A DNA stretch of 64,000 bases from Enterovibrio norvegicus_B (GTDB lineage Bacteria > Pseudomonadota > Gammaproteobacteria > Enterobacterales > Vibrionaceae). Below are positions 44,043 to 54,200 of the stretch, piece by piece; within the stretch, counting starts at the first letter, position 1, and every line of letters starts with the position of its first letter. The stretch lies in contig NZ_MDAG01000090.1 in NCBI RefSeq assembly GCF_002876705.1, positions 62,001 through 126,000 of the forward strand, in the 5' to 3' direction. Below the pieces are notes generated by a model, which saw nothing but the letters and a program-made list of their open reading frames with translations, was not told where the DNA came from and ran no database searches. The translations under genes and the position numbers were made by a program.

Positions 44043-44344
44043 GGATTTCCTACCTCTAAAATCGCTGCAAAGAATCTTACGTTAAAGAATCGATTTGCAA
44101 AAACAACATTCATTTCGATATCGAATTATTGTGATCTCCTGCCACGATTGTCTCAATAATGGACAACTTATCTTGAAAGCATGAAACGGTAAATTGACAT
44201 GAGAAAATCGCAAGTTCCCCGATGTTTACTGATTCGTAAATAAAAACTTACACTGTTTCATACCGTATCCTCGCCGTTTTTCTGACGAATGTAACGTGGC
44301 TGTCTATCGTAGATTTAGGCACGGAAACTCTTGGGAGGCGTGAA
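44043..44344. other. Divergent promoter region EAL gene/phhA
   Basis: About 300 bases with promoters for both genes. A palindrome TTTAC-TGATTC-GTAAA occurs near 44225-44240. No confirmed TyrR or sigma-54 site. Confidence 0.4.
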
Positions 44345-45136
44345 ATGAAAACACGTCAATACGCGTCAAAACCCCTCGATGCATTCGGGAAGATACATTG
44401 GAGTGTTGAAGAAAACGGCGTTTGGGAACACTTGGTTTCTCGTCAGCTTGGCTGTATCAAAGACAAAGCATGCAGCGCATATTTTGATGGTCTAAATCTG
44501 TTAGATCTTCCTCATCATCATGCGCCACAAATCGCTGACATCAATACGGTGTTGGGGGATACCACAGGTTGGCAGCTCGAGCCTGTACCGGCGTTGATTG
44601 ATTTCGACCGTTTCTTTACTTTGCTGTCTGAAAAAAAATTTCCCGTCGCGACGTTTTTGCGCACGGAGAAAGACATGGATTACCTGCAAGAGCCAGACTT
44701 CTTCCACGAGGTGTTTGGGCACTGCGCGATGTTAACCAATCCCGCGTTTGCCGCATTTACGCAAACGTACGGGCGTTTAGGTGCGACGGCGAGTAAAGAA
44801 GAGCGGGTGTATTTAGCACGGCTTTATTGGTTCACGGTGGAGTTCGGTTTGATTCAACACAAAGGGCAACGCTCCATTTATGGAGGAGGGATTTTGTCGT
44901 CACCCGCAGAAACGGACTATGCCTTTTCCAGTGAGCAAGCAATCTACAAACCGCTCGACATCGTAGATGTGATGAGAACACCTTATCGTATCGATATTTT
45001 GCAACCCATCTATTTTTATCTCAGCGATCTCGAAACATTGTTTAGCTTTACGCATATGGATTTAATGGCCCGTGTGCATCAAGCCATGGCTTTGGGTCTA
45101 CATTCACCATTACATCCCGTCAAAATGGCGCAATAG
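44345..45136 (+). CDS. phhA: Phenylalanine-4-hydroxylase
   Basis: A 263-residue bacterial pterin-dependent hydroxylase turning phenylalanine into tyrosine. Iron ligands are His121 and His126 (HEVFGH) and Glu167. Length matches bacterial PhhA. phhB, which recycles the pterin cofactor, follows after 11 bases in one operon. Ribosome site GGGAGG sits 5 bases before the ATG. Tyrosine can then enter catabolism by aminotransfer (see tyrB at 24892, unlinked). Confidence 0.96.
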   Translation: MKTRQYASKPLDAFGKIHWSVEENGVWEHLVSRQLGCIKDKACSAYFDGLNLLDLPHHHAPQIADINTVLGDTTGWQLEPVPALIDFDRFFTLLSEKKFPVATFLRTEKDMDYLQEPDFFHEVFGHCAMLTNPAFAAFTQTYGRLGATASKEERVYLARLYWFTVEFGLIQHKGQRSIYGGGILSSPAETDYAFSSEQAIYKPLDIVDVMRTPYRIDILQPIYFYLSDLETLFSFTHMDLMARVHQAMALGLHSPLHPVKMAQ

Positions 45137-45147
45137 GGAAGGAAACC

Positions 45148-45486
45148 ATGACAAATTTACATGAATTGCAATGTGAAGCTTGCCGAGCAGATGCTCCTCG
45201 TGTTGAGCAAGATGAAGCCTCGGCACTACAAGTCAGTATTCCTGATTGGGAATTGATCACGGTTGACGGTATCGACCAGCTACGCCGCGAATTCACATTT
45301 AAAAACTTCAAACTGGCGTGGGCGTTTTCGAACGAAGTAGCAACACTGGCTGAGGCGGAAGGGCATCATCCCGCCATATTGTTGGAGTGGGGGAAAGTGT
45401 CTGTAACCTGGTGGACGCATAAAATCAAAGGGCTGCACAAGAACGATTTTATTTGTGCCGCGAAAACAGATGCATTGCCGCGATAG
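45148..45486 (+). CDS. phhB: Pterin-4a-carbinolamine dehydratase
   Basis: A 112-residue PCD/DCoH-fold enzyme. The active-site histidines are His73 and His74 (EGHHP) and His91 (WWTH). It dehydrates the 4a-hydroxypterin made by PhhA so that the cofactor can be reduced again. AGGAAGG ahead of the ATG; terminator follows. Confidence 0.96.
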   Translation: MTNLHELQCEACRADAPRVEQDEASALQVSIPDWELITVDGIDQLRREFTFKNFKLAWAFSNEVATLAEAEGHHPAILLEWGKVSVTWWTHKIKGLHKNDFICAAKTDALPR

Positions 45487-45538
45487 TTCAGTGACCTTGA
45501 ATGAAAGCAGTGAGCAACGTGGTAAGAATCGACACCAG

Positions 45539-45567
45539 AAAACGGGCGACGTCTATCGCCCGTTTTT
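45539..45567 (+). terminator. Terminator of phhAB
   Basis: AAAACGGGCGA/TCGCCCGTTTTT hairpin, about 50 bases after the phhB stop. Confidence 0.9.
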
Positions 45568-45679
45568 CGTATTTGCTACCTAAAGCACCGGTTTTTACAC
45601 GTAATCAGGCGTTTGCCGTTGCAATTATTCCTGCCTTGCCTATGTCTTAATGCACAGAAGAATTTATTTAGGAAACGCC

Positions 45680-48445
45680 ATGCGCTTTCGCATTCCCTCT
45701 TTATTGATGGTTTTGCTACTGGTTGGTTGCTCGTCTCTTTCCATTTCACCACCGTTAACAACCGACCAGCATTGGATTTCTGAAACTTTACCCAATGGTT
45801 TTCGCTACCACCTGTATCCCATTGAAGGGCAAGACGTAGAGTTGCGCCTTATCGTCAATGTCGGAAGCCTTAACGAGCGTGAAAATGAACGTGGCTATGC
45901 GCATTTTATCGAGCACATGGCGTTTAATGGCACGACACATTTTCCGAACAATTCTGTATTCAAAGAATTTGCAGCCGTGGGTGTGCAATTCGGTCCAGAC
46001 ATCAATGCTGTGACGGATTACGGGCGGACAGTGTATCAACTGTCGTTGCCCGATGATGAGAAGCTTGATGAAGCGCTGCGTTGGTTCAGGGACATTGGTG
46101 ACGGCATTTCGTTGAGTGAAAAAGGGGTGAAGGACGAAATTGCGGTGATCTTCGGCGAATGGCGGTTGGACAACAAAGCCCAATCGTCATGGCAGCTTCA
46201 AGTGTATGACGATGTGCTGAACGATACGCCTTATGTAGATAGAGACCCTATCGGCACTGAGCAAACGTTAACACAGGCAAATGCAACATCGCTCAGCCGT
46301 TTTTATAAAAAATGGTACAGCGCGAATCGGATGCAATTGGTGGTTGTGGGTGACATGAATGCATTGGCGTTGCAGCAGGTGATCCATCAAGATTTTGCGT
46401 CGTTGCCGACTGAAAGCAACATCCCCGAACGCCACGCTTTGCCCGATGCGCAAGAAGGGTTTCAGTTTCCTCTGACAGTATTTGGTCAGCAAGGGCAGTC
46501 ACCTGCGATTGTTGTGAACATCAAAGAAGGACAGTACACGCCTGCCAGCACGCTGAAAGAACAGCGTTCGCGTTGGCTTGATTGGATGGTGACAGATGCG
46601 ATTCAATTGCGACTCGAAGAACAACTAGACCGACGTGCTATCAATAATAATGGCGTTTATAGCAATGTATCGTTTGTGCCTGGTTGGAATGTGTATGAAT
46701 TCACCGTCGATCATAACCAACAAACCCGAGACGATGTGGTGGATGCGGTTGCGCGAGATTTCGCCTCGCTGAGGGATATAGGCATTGGCGAGAGTGAGTT
46801 CCAGCTTTTGTTTGAACAATATCAGAACATCGATTTTTCAATGGACAGCTATTCGTCTATTGATAATGCTGAAAACGCCGTATCCAATCTATATATCAAT
46901 CGCTTGCCACAAGATGCCTTTGAAGAACACGACAACTTTCAACGCTTTCTCAATGAGCTGTTGCGTGAAGACATTAATGCACGTTTACGCGAACTGTTAT
47001 CCCCATCCACCATGTCGCTCACCATTGCTTATGGCAGAGGTGAGTCATTGGCGAGCGCCGATGCGCTCAAGCGTGATTTCTTTGACGCTGTTGCGCAAGC
47101 GGGCGAAGATGTGACGATCGAATATAAACAGGTTCAAATACCGCAACCAACCCCTGTAGTCAGTCCGGATTTGCCTCCTAAGGTAGTCTCACGCGATCTA
47201 TATCAATGGATGCTACCCAATGGCGTGCCGACCACTTTCTATCAGATGGATGATGGAACGGGGTATAGCCACGTTGTGTTGCAGGCGAAGGGCGGTTTGT
47301 CATCGCTAACGCGCCGAGAACGCGCTGCGGTTAACATGTTGTACGAAACCTATCGTCGAGGCAGTGTTGATGACATTGATCTCAATGATTTCTATCACTA
47401 TGTCGATGGCCTCAGTGCTTCCATCGTCCCTTCTGTGTATACCAACGTCCATAACATTGCGTTATCTACTAGCAGCGATACCTTGGCAGAGTCATTGAAT
47501 GCGCTTCGATTCCTGATTGGACATATTGCGCCTGACGAACAGGCATTCTATCGAGAGAAATCGCGGTTGCTTGCCCGATTAAACAGTGTGAAATCTTCAC
47601 CGTATGATGAGTTTGAACGCGCGTCTTTGCAGCTTATGTATCCCGATGATTCCTTCGAATCTCGGCTCAACCTTGAAGACTATGAGCAGTTAACCTTTAA
47701 CGATGTGGTTGCTGTTTATCAGCGACTTTTCGCTGACCTCGGTAACATGAACGTCTATGTTGCATCGGATTTGCCGCCGAGCGTGATACAGCACCTAACG
47801 GGGACTTATCTGGGAAGCTTATCAACGCAAAGGCCTCCATCGAAAATCTCTCCTGCTGTATTGCATAAGAAAGGCGGTCGCGTGGTGTTGGCCACTTCAC
47901 CGGAATACCGCACCTACATTGAGAAGATCTTTGTGTTGAAGGTTAAAAGGCGAGATGTGGAGCAATTTTTTGCAGAAGACATGCTCAATAGGGTCATTCA
48001 GGCGCGATATAACGCCATTATGCGAGAGCGTTTTGGGTTTGACTACGACCCGTATTTTTCTGCGTGGACTTGGGACGGAGAGAAAGTACTCGTCGCGATG
48101 TTTACCGCGTTAATTGATCCTGAGCGAGAAGAAGAGTTGCAAAAGCGATGGCCTGCTATACAAGCCGAATTGATGCGCCCAGTTTCACAGCAGGAGAGGA
48201 ACAATGCCGGCGTTCAGTTAAGCCGTGAGATAAACAGCATGACCCGAGACAGTCACCAATTGATTGGTGCGCTTGCCCGTTATGATACTTGGGGGTATGG
48301 AGTGGAAGGTTTGCTGGCTCCGGAAGATGTGGTTAAGCGCATCGACGTGGAAAAATTGAACGCATTAGCAGCATCTATTTTTGCAGCGAATACGCAGTTT
48401 GAGAATATTCTGAGGCCTGCCCCAGACGCTATATCGACGAAGTAA
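45680..48445 (+). CDS. M16-family zinc peptidase lipoprotein (PqqL-like)
   Basis: A 921-residue lipoprotein: lipobox LLVGC with Cys17, then two M16 repeats. The inverted zinc motif HFIEH is at 75-79, followed by the usual downstream Glu; the second half lacks the motif, as expected. E. coli PqqL (931 residues), a periplasmic peptidase used in iron-protein digestion, has the same build. I chose the ATG at 45680, behind TAGGAAA, over 45650, because it places the lipobox correctly. Monocistronic. Confidence 0.9.
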   Translation: MRFRIPSLLMVLLLVGCSSLSISPPLTTDQHWISETLPNGFRYHLYPIEGQDVELRLIVNVGSLNERENERGYAHFIEHMAFNGTTHFPNNSVFKEFAAVGVQFGPDINAVTDYGRTVYQLSLPDDEKLDEALRWFRDIGDGISLSEKGVKDEIAVIFGEWRLDNKAQSSWQLQVYDDVLNDTPYVDRDPIGTEQTLTQANATSLSRFYKKWYSANRMQLVVVGDMNALALQQVIHQDFASLPTESNIPERHALPDAQEGFQFPLTVFGQQGQSPAIVVNIKEGQYTPASTLKEQRSRWLDWMVTDAIQLRLEEQLDRRAINNNGVYSNVSFVPGWNVYEFTVDHNQQTRDDVVDAVARDFASLRDIGIGESEFQLLFEQYQNIDFSMDSYSSIDNAENAVSNLYINRLPQDAFEEHDNFQRFLNELLREDINARLRELLSPSTMSLTIAYGRGESLASADALKRDFFDAVAQAGEDVTIEYKQVQIPQPTPVVSPDLPPKVVSRDLYQWMLPNGVPTTFYQMDDGTGYSHVVLQAKGGLSSLTRRERAAVNMLYETYRRGSVDDIDLNDFYHYVDGLSASIVPSVYTNVHNIALSTSSDTLAESLNALRFLIGHIAPDEQAFYREKSRLLARLNSVKSSPYDEFERASLQLMYPDDSFESRLNLEDYEQLTFNDVVAVYQRLFADLGNMNVYVASDLPPSVIQHLTGTYLGSLSTQRPPSKISPAVLHKKGGRVVLATSPEYRTYIEKIFVLKVKRRDVEQFFAEDMLNRVIQARYNAIMRERFGFDYDPYFSAWTWDGEKVLVAMFTALIDPEREEELQKRWPAIQAELMRPVSQQERNNAGVQLSREINSMTRDSHQLIGALARYDTWGYGVEGLLAPEDVVKRIDVEKLNALAASIFAANTQFENILRPAPDAISTK

Positions 48446-48511
48446 GACGTGTTCTTGTATGTGCTGTCGCCGTTGTGATTCAGCCGCAACTATGGCGATC
48501 AACCAAAACAG

Positions 48512-48534
48512 AAAACGCGCCGAGGGCGCGTTTT
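48512..48534. terminator. Bidirectional terminator
   Basis: AAAACGCGCC/GGCGCGTTTT hairpin with a GAG loop between the M16 gene and the convergent small gene. Confidence 0.85.
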
Positions 48535-48559
48535 ATCAAAGCAGGTTAGCAAGGCACAC

Positions 48560-48733
48560 TTAGTGCGTTTTCTTACCGCCGAAGTATTTTTCAAGAACTT
48601 CAGGCGTCAAGTCGCCTTTTTCTTCGAGCGCTTTCAATTCTGCAGCAATGCGTTTTTGTTCTTCCATCGAAGGCAAAGGAAGGTCAGGTTCGCGCTCAGG
48701 CGCATCTTTCATCATGTTTTCTAAATCGATCAT
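48560..48733 (-). CDS. Small charged protein, unknown function
   Basis: A 57-residue protein, very rich in Glu, Lys and Pro, with a predicted helix in the middle (EEQKRIAAELKALEEKG) and a basic C-terminus. No family recognised; similar short proteins occur in vibrios as far as I recall. Two starts are possible: the ATG at 48733 (chosen, since it gives a soluble, evenly composed protein) and one at 48766. Neither has a strong ribosome site. It ends at a shared terminator, which supports a real transcript. Confidence 0.55.
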   Translation of the reverse strand: MIDLENMMKDAPEREPDLPLPSMEEQKRIAAELKALEEKGDLTPEVLEKYFGGKKTH

Positions 48734-49000
48734 AGCTATAAGACCCAATTTCAATGTGACGCCCATTTTAAGGAAAAAGTCTGACTGCTATCAAGCAAAG
48801 AGACACCGAGAAGGATGGTTAACACGTATTTAGTTGTCGAAACGCAAACAAATTCGGGCTCTTCAATGCGTTGAAAAGGGGCTAGAGCACACGTAGAGAC
48901 GCGGTTTTCATTCAATTTCTTGTGTTTTTCATTTTTTTGTAACACTGTAACAAAAGACAGTTGGCGAGCTGAAAATAAGAAAAAACAAAGGAAGGTATTT

Positions 49001-49882
49001 ATGACAGATGTAATTGAAGTCTACGTAGTCAACGCATTCGTCGCTGATAACCAGGGCGGAAACCCCGCAGGTGTTGTTCTAAATGCCCAGTCGTTAGACG
49101 CTGCTCAAATGCAGACGATTGCTGCAGAGCTCGGTCATTCAGAAACCGCGTTCGTTCTTTCATCGAAAAAGGCGGATTTTCGCGTTCGCTTCTTTACCCC
49201 AACTGAAGAGGTCGACTTTTGTGGACATGCCACCGTCGCCACTTTCTCTACGTTGTTTAAAACTGAAAAAATAGCGGCGGGTCATTATTTCCAAGAAACC
49301 AAAGCGGGTGTGCTGAGCATTGAGATTGAAGCCGATGGTCGTGTCACCATGGGACAAGCTCTGCCAACGTTTGGCGCTGAGTTTACACCCGAAGAGATAG
49401 CCCCTTTACTCGGTATTCATAGCGAAGACATTCTTGCGACAGGTTTGCCTGTTCAGGCGGTATCAACGGGTATGTCAGACATTATTGTGCCGCTGATTGA
49501 TGAAGCATTACTGAATAAGATCAAGCCAGATTTGGATGCCATTGAGGCGTTTAACCTAGCGTCTAACACAATAGCAATTCATGTGTTTGCTATCACGCCG
49601 ACCGAGTCTGATATTTCAGCGCGATGCCGAAATTTTGCACCTGCGGTAGGTATTGATGAAGAATCAGCAACAGGCAGCGCAGCAGGGGCGCTAGCGTCCT
49701 ACTTACATCGCTATCAAGGTGGTAAATACCGTTATCTGTTCGAACAGGGCGAGATTTTAAATAAACGATCGCTTTTGTGGGCGCAAGTTGATGGTGATGA
49801 AGAAATCATTGAAAATGTCACTGTGGGTGGCTTTAGTGACAAACCTCAGCGGATTCCATTTCGAATAGAAGAACTTGCATAA
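49001..49882 (+). CDS. PhzF-family isomerase/epimerase
   Basis: A 293-residue protein with the PhzF fold (diaminopimelate-epimerase-like). The N-terminal NAFVADNQGGNPAGVV, catalytic-Glu region LGHSET (Glu48), DFCGHATVA and the late EESATGSAAGAL motif are all typical. PhzF itself acts in phenazine synthesis, but most members have unknown substrates and no phenazine genes lie here. ATG at 49001 behind AAGGAAGG; the longer upstream frame is rejected. Confidence 0.9.
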   Translation: MTDVIEVYVVNAFVADNQGGNPAGVVLNAQSLDAAQMQTIAAELGHSETAFVLSSKKADFRVRFFTPTEEVDFCGHATVATFSTLFKTEKIAAGHYFQETKAGVLSIEIEADGRVTMGQALPTFGAEFTPEEIAPLLGIHSEDILATGLPVQAVSTGMSDIIVPLIDEALLNKIKPDLDAIEAFNLASNTIAIHVFAITPTESDISARCRNFAPAVGIDEESATGSAAGALASYLHRYQGGKYRYLFEQGEILNKRSLLWAQVDGDEEIIENVTVGGFSDKPQRIPFRIEELA

Positions 49883-49918
49883 TTAAACCGTATAAATGTC
49901 GGTAACTGATTGAATCTT

Positions 49919-49949
49919 AAAAAAGGAAGCTAATTTGCTTCCTTTTTTT
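49919..49949 (+). terminator. Terminator of the PhzF gene
   Basis: AAAAAAGGAAGC/GCTTCCTTTTTTT hairpin about 40 bases after the stop. Confidence 0.9.
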
Positions 49950-50077
49950 ATGGGTAATTTCTTTACAGGTAGAATTTTAACTCTCTCCAGAAATGGCGCT
50001 ATTTAACGGAAAAAGAAGGAAAAAAATCAACTTTGGTCTAACTTTAAAGGGTGTCTTACTAACGGGATAGAGAAAGC

Positions 50078-51286
50078 GTGGCTGAGATTTTTTTTTCATG
50101 TCAACCAATCTTTGACAACGAATTACAACATTGGGGAAGCGAGTTGCTTTTCCGAGAGGGGTTAGAAAACAAGTTTCCTTCCATTGATGAAGACACGGCC
50201 ACATCGCGGATCCTCAGTGCGAATTTCCTTGCGAGTAATGCTAAGCAAAAACTAACACGCTACATCGTGAGCTTTGGGGAATCTTCGCTGCTTGATGAAA
50301 TTCCGCTTTCTATGCCGAGCCAGCATTTGATCATTGCGATCACTGACGAGTGTTCACCAACCGCTGAACTCGTGAGTAAGTTGCGAGCCTATCGCACAGA
50401 AGGGTATCGCATTCTTATGGATGGCAAGGTCATCAATAATGAATGGCGAAACTACTTAGAACTCATCGACATTTTAAGCATCAGCATGGAGCGAGCCAAC
50501 CCTGCTGATTGGGAATATACGATTTCTCAGTATCCGCAACAGGTATTCCTTGCCCGAAAGGTGGAAAAACAAGAAGAGCTTGAAGCTGCGCAATCATATG
50601 GTTTTGCATTATTCCAAGGCTACTTCTTCGAAAAACCTCAGATTGTCCGTTCAGAAGACGTGGCGCCATCCGTGATGTCTTTGCTCGATATTTGCATCAT
50701 CATCAATAAAAACCCTGATGACATCGATACCTTAGCCAAAGTCATTTCGAAAGATGTGTCTCTGCTTTACAAGGTGATTGCCAGCGCAAACATTTTAGCG
50801 AAAACCAAGACAAGCAAAATCTCAAATCCTCGACAAGCTGTTGTTTATTTGGGGGTTCAGGCACTTAGGCGCTTGGTATCTTTGTTAATTATGTCTAACC
50901 TGAATCATCAGCATGCCGCACAACTTCAGAATGCGGCACTGTCACGGGCAACGTTTTACTCCATGCTGTCTATCGAAGACAAAGCCTTTAATGCCGATGA
51001 GGCGTTTATTGTAGGGGCGTTCTCTTTGCTCGATGTCATGTTAAGTAAACCTATGGCTGATATTGTGGCTCAGCTTGATCTCTCTAACGACGTTAAACGC
51101 GCTTTGGTAAACAAAGAAGGGATCTACGGACATCTATTGCAAATGAGCCACGACATAGACCAGGCAAACTGGAATGGATTAGTTCATTGGTGCAACCAGT
51201 TAAAACTCAGTGATAAAGCCGTGTTGAAGGACTTTGAAGCAGCCCGAATCAGCACAGCAGATATAACCGCCAGTATGCAGGTTTAA
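50078..51286 (+). CDS. EAL-HDOD signalling protein (degenerate EAL)
   Basis: A 402-residue protein with an N-terminal EAL-like domain (about 1-190) and a C-terminal HDOD domain (about 205-390, containing VSLLYKVIASAN). The EAL signature reads ELL, and the expected DDFG and later catalytic pairs are missing (MDGKV is at that place), so it should be inactive and probably works by binding, as in YuxH/CdgJ-type vibrio proteins that influence motility and biofilm. Start is GTG. The sensor kinase gene begins 7 bases after the stop, so the two are one operon. Confidence 0.85.
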   Translation: MAEIFFSCQPIFDNELQHWGSELLFREGLENKFPSIDEDTATSRILSANFLASNAKQKLTRYIVSFGESSLLDEIPLSMPSQHLIIAITDECSPTAELVSKLRAYRTEGYRILMDGKVINNEWRNYLELIDILSISMERANPADWEYTISQYPQQVFLARKVEKQEELEAAQSYGFALFQGYFFEKPQIVRSEDVAPSVMSLLDICIIINKNPDDIDTLAKVISKDVSLLYKVIASANILAKTKTSKISNPRQAVVYLGVQALRRLVSLLIMSNLNHQHAAQLQNAALSRATFYSMLSIEDKAFNADEAFIVGAFSLLDVMLSKPMADIVAQLDLSNDVKRALVNKEGIYGHLLQMSHDIDQANWNGLVHWCNQLKLSDKAVLKDFEAARISTADITASMQV

Positions 51287-51293
51287 TACGAAT

Positions 51294-54200
51294 ATGACGG
51301 TAACAATGCGAACCAAACTAGCAGTCGTGCTGATCGTCAGCGGAACGCTGATTCTCAGCCTGTTTGGAATGTTTAACTATTACAAAACACATGATCGTTT
51401 GTACGGTGAACTTGATAATGAACTGTCGTCCATTGCGATGCGTTTGTCTTATCGATTGCCGAACCAATTGTGGAATTTTGATTTTGAAACCGTCATCAAA
51501 GACATTGAAAGTGAGTCTGCTTCACGCTTTGTGTATCGCATTGAAGTTGTGGCCAAAGATGACAACTTTCGTCATATCACGTCACCAAAGGATGGCAGGG
51601 TAGACAACGAGTTTAAACTCCATGTGTACCCGCTAATCTACAGTGAGCTTGATAAACCGCGTCCCGTGGGCGAATTGATCATTTATGAAGACCCGCGACC
51701 GATTGAAAGTACCCTGACATCAGAAATTGTATCTGGCATCGCGCAGGTGTTTTTGCTCGATTTGATGATCATGTTCTTGATTTGGAAATACGCCCGCGCC
51801 ATTAAAGAAATCGAATCCAGTAAGAATTATCTCAACACCATTATTCACAGCTACAACGATGGTTTAGTGGTGTTGGCGGATGATCACCGTGTATCCACAT
51901 TGAATGAGGCGGCGCGACGGCTGTTTGAGGTGGATGACGTCAGCGATGAAGATGTCTCTCTGTCAGACATTATTTCCAAGGTGGTGCCAGACTCGCGTGC
52001 CTACTTTTCGCAAGCCTTGTATGGCTTCAACACTAAAAGCCTCAATTACGAATTGATGCGCGCGAATGACAAAGTGATCATTCAGGTGCGTTCAACCAAA
52101 ATCACTGTCAATGATGAGCAGCTTCAAGTCGCGATCATTCGCGATATTACTGAGCAATATCTCGACAAGATTAAAGTGTCGAAAGGGGCGGAGCTTTTCT
52201 CTGCTGTTAAAACGCTTCAAGACAAATTCCTCGCCAGTGAAGATTTCCATCATAGCTTCAAAGAAGTGCTCAAGATCCTGCTTAAAATCGGTGAAAGTAA
52301 CCACGGTCTGATTGTTGAACTTGATCGCGATGCACCCGATAACTATCGAATCCTGTCGCAGACCCGTTTGATCGCCAATGGCTATGTATCAGAAGGCTTT
52401 GTGAAGAATGTGGTGACTGATGTTATTGAAACCAAAAAGGGTAGCCGCAGTCTTCAAGTTGCTGGCCTTGCTACTAATAACAATAAACTGATCATCAATG
52501 CCTTGAGCATGCCGTTGTTCCTTTCCAATCAGCTGGTCGGCGTGGTGTGTTTATTCGATGAATCAACCAACTACGACGATGATTTGCAATCATGGATAGA
52601 GCCCGTACTGTCGAGCTTGAGTGCCATGGTTAACTTTGTGCGTCAGAAAAAGCTCAATGATTTGATCTCGAGTGAGATGGTTAAAGCCAAAGAAGATGCT
52701 GAACGTGCGAATGAAGCCAAAACCAATTTCCTCGCCATGATGAGCCACGAAATTCGCACGCCAATGAATGGCATTGTGGGTATGTCGAATTTGTTGCGTG
52801 AAACCTCGCTGAACCAACAACAATCTTACTTTGTGGATACCTTGGTGCATTCTTCCAATGCGCTTCTTAACATCATTAATGATGTTCTCGATTTAACAAA
52901 AATCGAGGCCGGAAAAATGCAACTCATTGAAACGGAGAGTGAGTTGCCTGATCTTGTGCATGAAGCGCTGGTGGTGTTTCACGCAAAAACCGTTGAGAAG
53001 AATTTACGCCTGCATTGCTTCATTGAACCTAACCTACCGCGTTGGATGATGCTTGATCAGGTGCGGTATAAGCAGGTGATTTTAAACCTGGTCGGTAACG
53101 CGGTGAAGTTTACCAAGCAAGGATCGATCATGGTGCATGTCAGCCAAATTGATGTGGACAAGACACCTTGGCTTCGGTTGGAAGTGATCGACACGGGTAT
53201 TGGTATTCCTGCTGACAAGCTCGATACGATTTTCGAGAATTTCACACAGGTTGATAGTTCTTATAGTCGCTCATATCAAGGCACCGGATTAGGTTTGCCA
53301 GTGTGTCGTAAATTGGTTGATTTGATGGGCGGTGACATTCGCGTTTCTAGTCGTGATGCGCTGGGCACCACGTTCACGGTTGATGTGCCCCTCAAAGGGC
53401 TGGAAAACCACCCTGAAACCTTATTCAGTAGCTTGCCGCCACTTGCCGATACCCTTGAACAACACGCGCTGATTGCGACACGCGACGATCAATTAATGCT
53501 GGTGTTCAAATCTTACCTCACAGAGTTGGGGTTAACCGTAACGCAATATTCACCAGAATCAGAGTTGCCGACCGCAGTGGCGAGTAGCGCCATTTTGTTT
53601 GTTGATGAGGATGTTGCGGGTGAAATTCATGCTGCTATCAGCGCTGCGTCCACGTCTATTTTGATCAGTCACGATGGCATGGTTGAGGGCCAAGGCATGC
53701 CGTGTTTGATTAACCCAATCAGCCCTGAAGTGCTTTATCACGTGCTGTGTGCCGATACCGAAATGCCCACGTTTGAAGAGAATGGGGCGAAAGACGGTGT
53801 GGTGCGTTTTGATGGTTTGAACGTGCTGATTGCCGAAGACCATTTGGTTAACCAAGATTTGATGGTTTTAGTGTTGCAAAGTTTAGGGTGCAATTCCACG
53901 TTGGCTGATAACGGCCGCGTCGCATTGGACAAACACAAAGCGGATCCGTATGACCTCATTCTTATGGATTGCCAAATGCCAGAAATGGACGGCTTTGAAG
54001 CCACGCAGCTCATTAGAAAGTTCGACCGTGAAACGCCTATCATTGCTGTGACCGCGAATGCGTTGTCTGGTGATGCTGAACGTTGTTTGGCGGCGGGCAT
54101 GAATGCGCATTTGGCCAAGCCGTTTACCAAGGATCAATTGGTAAATTTAATGCTCCTGTATGTACCAAATGAAAAGATTCAACGTGAGATCCAACCTGAT

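Noticed and set aside
44225..44240. TTTAC-TGATTC-GTAAA palindrome as a TyrR/PhhR box for phhA
   Set aside because: The arms are in the opposite order to the TyrR consensus TGTAAA-N6-TTTACA.
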